DNA of 7,050 nucleotides, from contig JABDIW010000284.1 of assembly GCA_013003515.1 (NCBI GenBank), positions 1 through 7,050 on the forward strand, read 5' to 3'. The notes beneath the pieces are model-generated. The model searched no databases. It had not been told where the DNA came from and saw only the letters and a list, made by a program, of their open reading frames with translations. Below are positions 5,552-7,050 of this stretch, piece after piece (the first letter of the stretch is position 1; every line of letters begins with the position of its first letter). The DNA is from Acidimicrobiia bacterium (GTDB lineage: Bacteria; Actinomycetota; Acidimicrobiia; Spongiisociales; UBA5794). The position numbers and the translations under genes were made by a program.

Positions 5552-5959
5552 TCACCACGCCCTGACCCGACGAACGCTGAGCACCACCGGGACCGAATAG
5601 TCGGCGGCAAACGATTCTGGAGTGTGACCGATCCGCGTCATGTGGTCGGCGTACTTGGAGACGTAGTCCGGCACCTCGTGCGCAGGTGGCAGCGTCTTGT
5701 CGATGACGGCGTCGGCCTCGATGGTGACGATGTCGCCACCCATCCCGTTTCCATCGAGGTTGAACGCCGCCGTGCCAGTTGCGGCGATGTTGCGGAGCTT
5801 GGCGGTGTCGGGACGCGAGTAGATGACGATGCGGCCCTCCGCCCACAGGAACCAGATCGGCGACGTTTGAGGCCGGTGATCGGGACGCACCGTGGTCAGC
5901 CACCCAACCGCATCGGACCGAAGCCGGCTATCGGCTTTCGACGGCATCGGGTCAGTCAC
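5552..5959 (-). CDS. PPOX-class oxidoreductase, probably F420-dependent (Rv3369-like)
   Basis: This 135-residue protein is a split-barrel FMN/F420-binding protein of the pyridoxamine-5'-phosphate-oxidase-like superfamily. WLTTVRPDHRPQTSPIWFLW (20-39) is the first barrel strand pair with the nucleotide-binding region. IYSRPDTAKLRNI (46-58) and GGDIVTIEADAVI (74-86) follow, then a short helix and SVPVVLSVRRVRAW at the end. This pattern and length match the actinobacterial family typified by M. tuberculosis Rv3369, annotated as PPOX class F420-dependent. Cofactor use is inferred from the family. The GTG at 5959 is preferred to the ATG at 5947 because GAGAGGGA (5964-5971) sits just upstream and because it gives an 8-base overlap with the CapA-like gene, which suggests translational coupling. 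The gene's stop is one base from the stop of the convergent thioredoxin gene. Confidence 0.85.
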   Translation of the reverse strand: MTDPMPSKADSRLRSDAVGWLTTVRPDHRPQTSPIWFLWAEGRIVIYSRPDTAKLRNIAATGTAAFNLDGNGMGGDIVTIEADAVIDKTLPPAHEVPDYVSKYADHMTRIGHTPESFAADYSVPVVLSVRRVRAW

Positions 5960-7050
5960 AGATTCCCTCTCGGTCGGTCTCGTAGGTCCTGCCATCCTCA
6001 TCGAATCCGACGCCAAACGAGTAGTCGGTGAGGTCCGAGAGGATCCGCTGTGCCGTGTCGTCCTCGATCGTGGTGACGATGCCGGCGGGGCCGCGGAGCG
6101 GCTCGACCCGTAGATCGACACCCTCTTCAGACAGCTCGAAGAGGAAGATCCCGGTGTCGGCACCGGCGTTGCGGCCCGAGGGGAAGGCGAAGTTCCCCAT
6201 CGAGTACACGACCCAGACACCGTCGATCATCTCCACGCCCTGGAGACGGTGGGGGTGGGCGCCGACGACGAGATCGGCGCCGCGGTCGATGTAGGCGGTA
6301 GCGAGGTCACGCTGCCATGGCTCGATGCAATGGGTGGCCTCGATGCCCCAGTGGAGCATCACGATGGTGAAGTCGGCGACGGCGTCGGCGGCGGAGACCG
6401 CGGCCAGCGCATCGGCGACGAAGGCATCGCAGGTCCAGGCGACTTCGGGACGGGTGTTCTCACCGGATGCGGACCAGTCACACGGCACCCGGTTGAGGCC
6501 CACCAGCGCCACGTCCCGGCCCCCCAGCTCCACCAGCAGCGGCGCGTAGGCGGCGTCCGGGTCGGTCCCGGCGCCGAAGTGCAAGATGTTGCCCTCATCG
6601 AGAAGCTCGATGGTTCGCAAGAGTGCCGGGCGGGCGAAGTCGAGCGTGTGGTTGTTGGCCAGGGACACGGCGTCGATGCCTGCCGCGGCAAGGAGGTCTA
6701 CCGACTCGGGCGGTGAGCGAAACGTGTATTTCTTGTTGGCCCGGGTGCCCACGCCCGGCTCGGTGACCGTGGTTTCGAGGTTCACGACCATGAAGTCCGG
6801 AGTGGTCAGCTGCTCGACGACGCCGTCGAGGGGTTTTCGAGCCTCGTTGCCGTGAGTGAACGACGTATCCCCGGCAAACCCGATGGTCACCACCGGAAGC
6901 GTCGTGGTGGTCGTCGTGGTTGTCGTGGTTGGGGTGGTCGTGGTCGTGGTCGTGGTTGGGGCTGTGGTCGTCGTCGAAGCCGGGGTCGTGGAGACGAGGA
7001 CGGGCGGCATCTCGCTCTCGGCGACGGCGGCCTGACCGCAACCCGTAGCG
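5952..7050 (-). CDS. CapA-family metallophosphatase-fold lipoprotein (5' end cut by window)
   Basis: The frame is open to the window edge, with 365 residues visible. The first are ATGCGQAAVAESE; TGC preceded by Ala fits a lipobox, so Cys (7038-7040) is probably the lipidated first residue of a membrane-anchored exported protein whose signal peptide lies outside. The ATG at 7010 is therefore probably internal. A linker of mostly threonine (about 20-51) leads to the catalytic-type domain of the PGA_cap/CapA family, named after poly-gamma-glutamate capsule synthesis. Motifs in order are GFAGDTS (57-63), NLE (90-92), LANNHTLDF (130-138), LHWGIE (232-237), GAHPHRLQG (263-271) and YSMGNF (282-287). 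The Asp, Asn and His residues match metal ligands of calcineurin-like phosphoesterases. Substrate is unknown; no capB or capC partner is visible. It overlaps the PPOX gene by 8 bases. Confidence 0.88.
   Translation of the reverse strand, partial: ATGCGQAAVAESEMPPVLVSTTPASTTTTAPTTTTTTTTPTTTTTTTTTTLPVVTIGFAGDTSFTHGNEARKPLDGVVEQLTTPDFMVVNLETTVTEPGVGTRANKKYTFRSPPESVDLLAAAGIDAVSLANNHTLDFARPALLRTIELLDEGNILHFGAGTDPDAAYAPLLVELGGRDVALVGLNRVPCDWSASGENTRPEVAWTCDAFVADALAAVSAADAVADFTIVMLHWGIEATHCIEPWQRDLATAYIDRGADLVVGAHPHRLQGVEMIDGVWVVYSMGNFAFPSGRNAGADTGIFLFELSEEGVDLRVEPLRGPAGIVTTIEDDTAQRILSDLTDYSFGVGFDEDGRTYETDREGICD
5964..5971 (-). promoter_or_regulatory. Shine-Dalgarno deciding the PPOX start
   Basis: On the - strand GAGAGGGA lies 4 bases before the GTG at 5959 and inside the end of the CapA-like coding region. 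The alternative ATG at 5947 has no comparable site. It supports translation of both genes from one mRNA. Confidence 0.55.
6900..6990 (-). repeat. Low-complexity Thr-codon repeat (poly-Thr linker)
   Basis: On the + strand this is an irregular run of GTC, GTG and GTT triplets; on the - strand it reads as ACC/ACG/ACA/ACT-type threonine codons broken by a few Pro and Ala. It encodes the linker between the lipid anchor and the CapA-like domain. Such tracts change length easily by slippage and are common in secreted actinobacterial proteins, where the threonines may be O-glycosylated. Confidence 0.8.

Noticed and set aside
4405..5610. A 401-codon open frame on the - strand
   Set aside because: It is antisense to the SDR and thioredoxin-like genes, has a His/Arg/Gly-rich composition typical of a shadow frame, and crosses two intergenic features.

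Overview
This is a GC-rich window with ordinary, densely packed chromosomal gene order: seven complete or partial protein-coding genes and one small hypothetical gene. There are no RNA genes, mobile elements or CRISPR arrays, and no gene-free stretch exceeds 80 bases. The protein types suggest a high-GC actinobacterium, perhaps of the class Acidimicrobiia. The hints are a CtpE-like P-type ATPase, a PPOX-class protein of the F420-linked actinobacterial type, a secreted lipoprotein with a poly-threonine linker, and several genes that look leaderless (a TAnnnT element 6-7 bases before the ATG). The taxonomic placement is inference, not proof.

Left part (1-2799): the 3' end of an epoxide-hydrolase-like alpha/beta hydrolase on the + strand converges on a complete CtpE-like P-type cation ATPase on the - strand. 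A GC-rich stem-loop lies across the ATPase stop codon. The 75-base divergent region 2800-2874 carries a near-start -10-like box for the ATPase, the perfect 16-base palindrome ATTACACTGGTGTAAT, and a strong Shine-Dalgarno for a small unrecognised + strand gene (2875-3255).

Middle part (2875-5550, + strand): the small hypothetical gene, a HAD-superfamily phosphatase, a short-chain dehydrogenase very like the HSD17B10 type of 3-hydroxyacyl-CoA dehydrogenase, and a thioredoxin-like protein with a CAPC active site and an unusual basic insertion. The HAD and SDR genes each have a TAnnnT box 7 bases before the ATG and no Shine-Dalgarno, so they probably have their own promoters and leaderless mRNAs rather than forming a tight operon.

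Right part (5552-7050, - strand): a translationally coupled pair. A CapA-type metallophosphatase-fold lipoprotein, whose 5' end runs off the window just before a lipobox cysteine, is followed by a PPOX-class (probably F420-binding) oxidoreductase that overlaps its stop by 8 bases. This pair converges on the thioredoxin gene with one base between the stops.

I see no convincing new multi-gene system. The points most worth checking are the palindromic candidate operator between the ATPase and the small unknown gene, the Glu-to-Gln change in the ATPase's TM4 motif, the basic insertion in the thioredoxin-like protein, and the leaderless promoter pattern.
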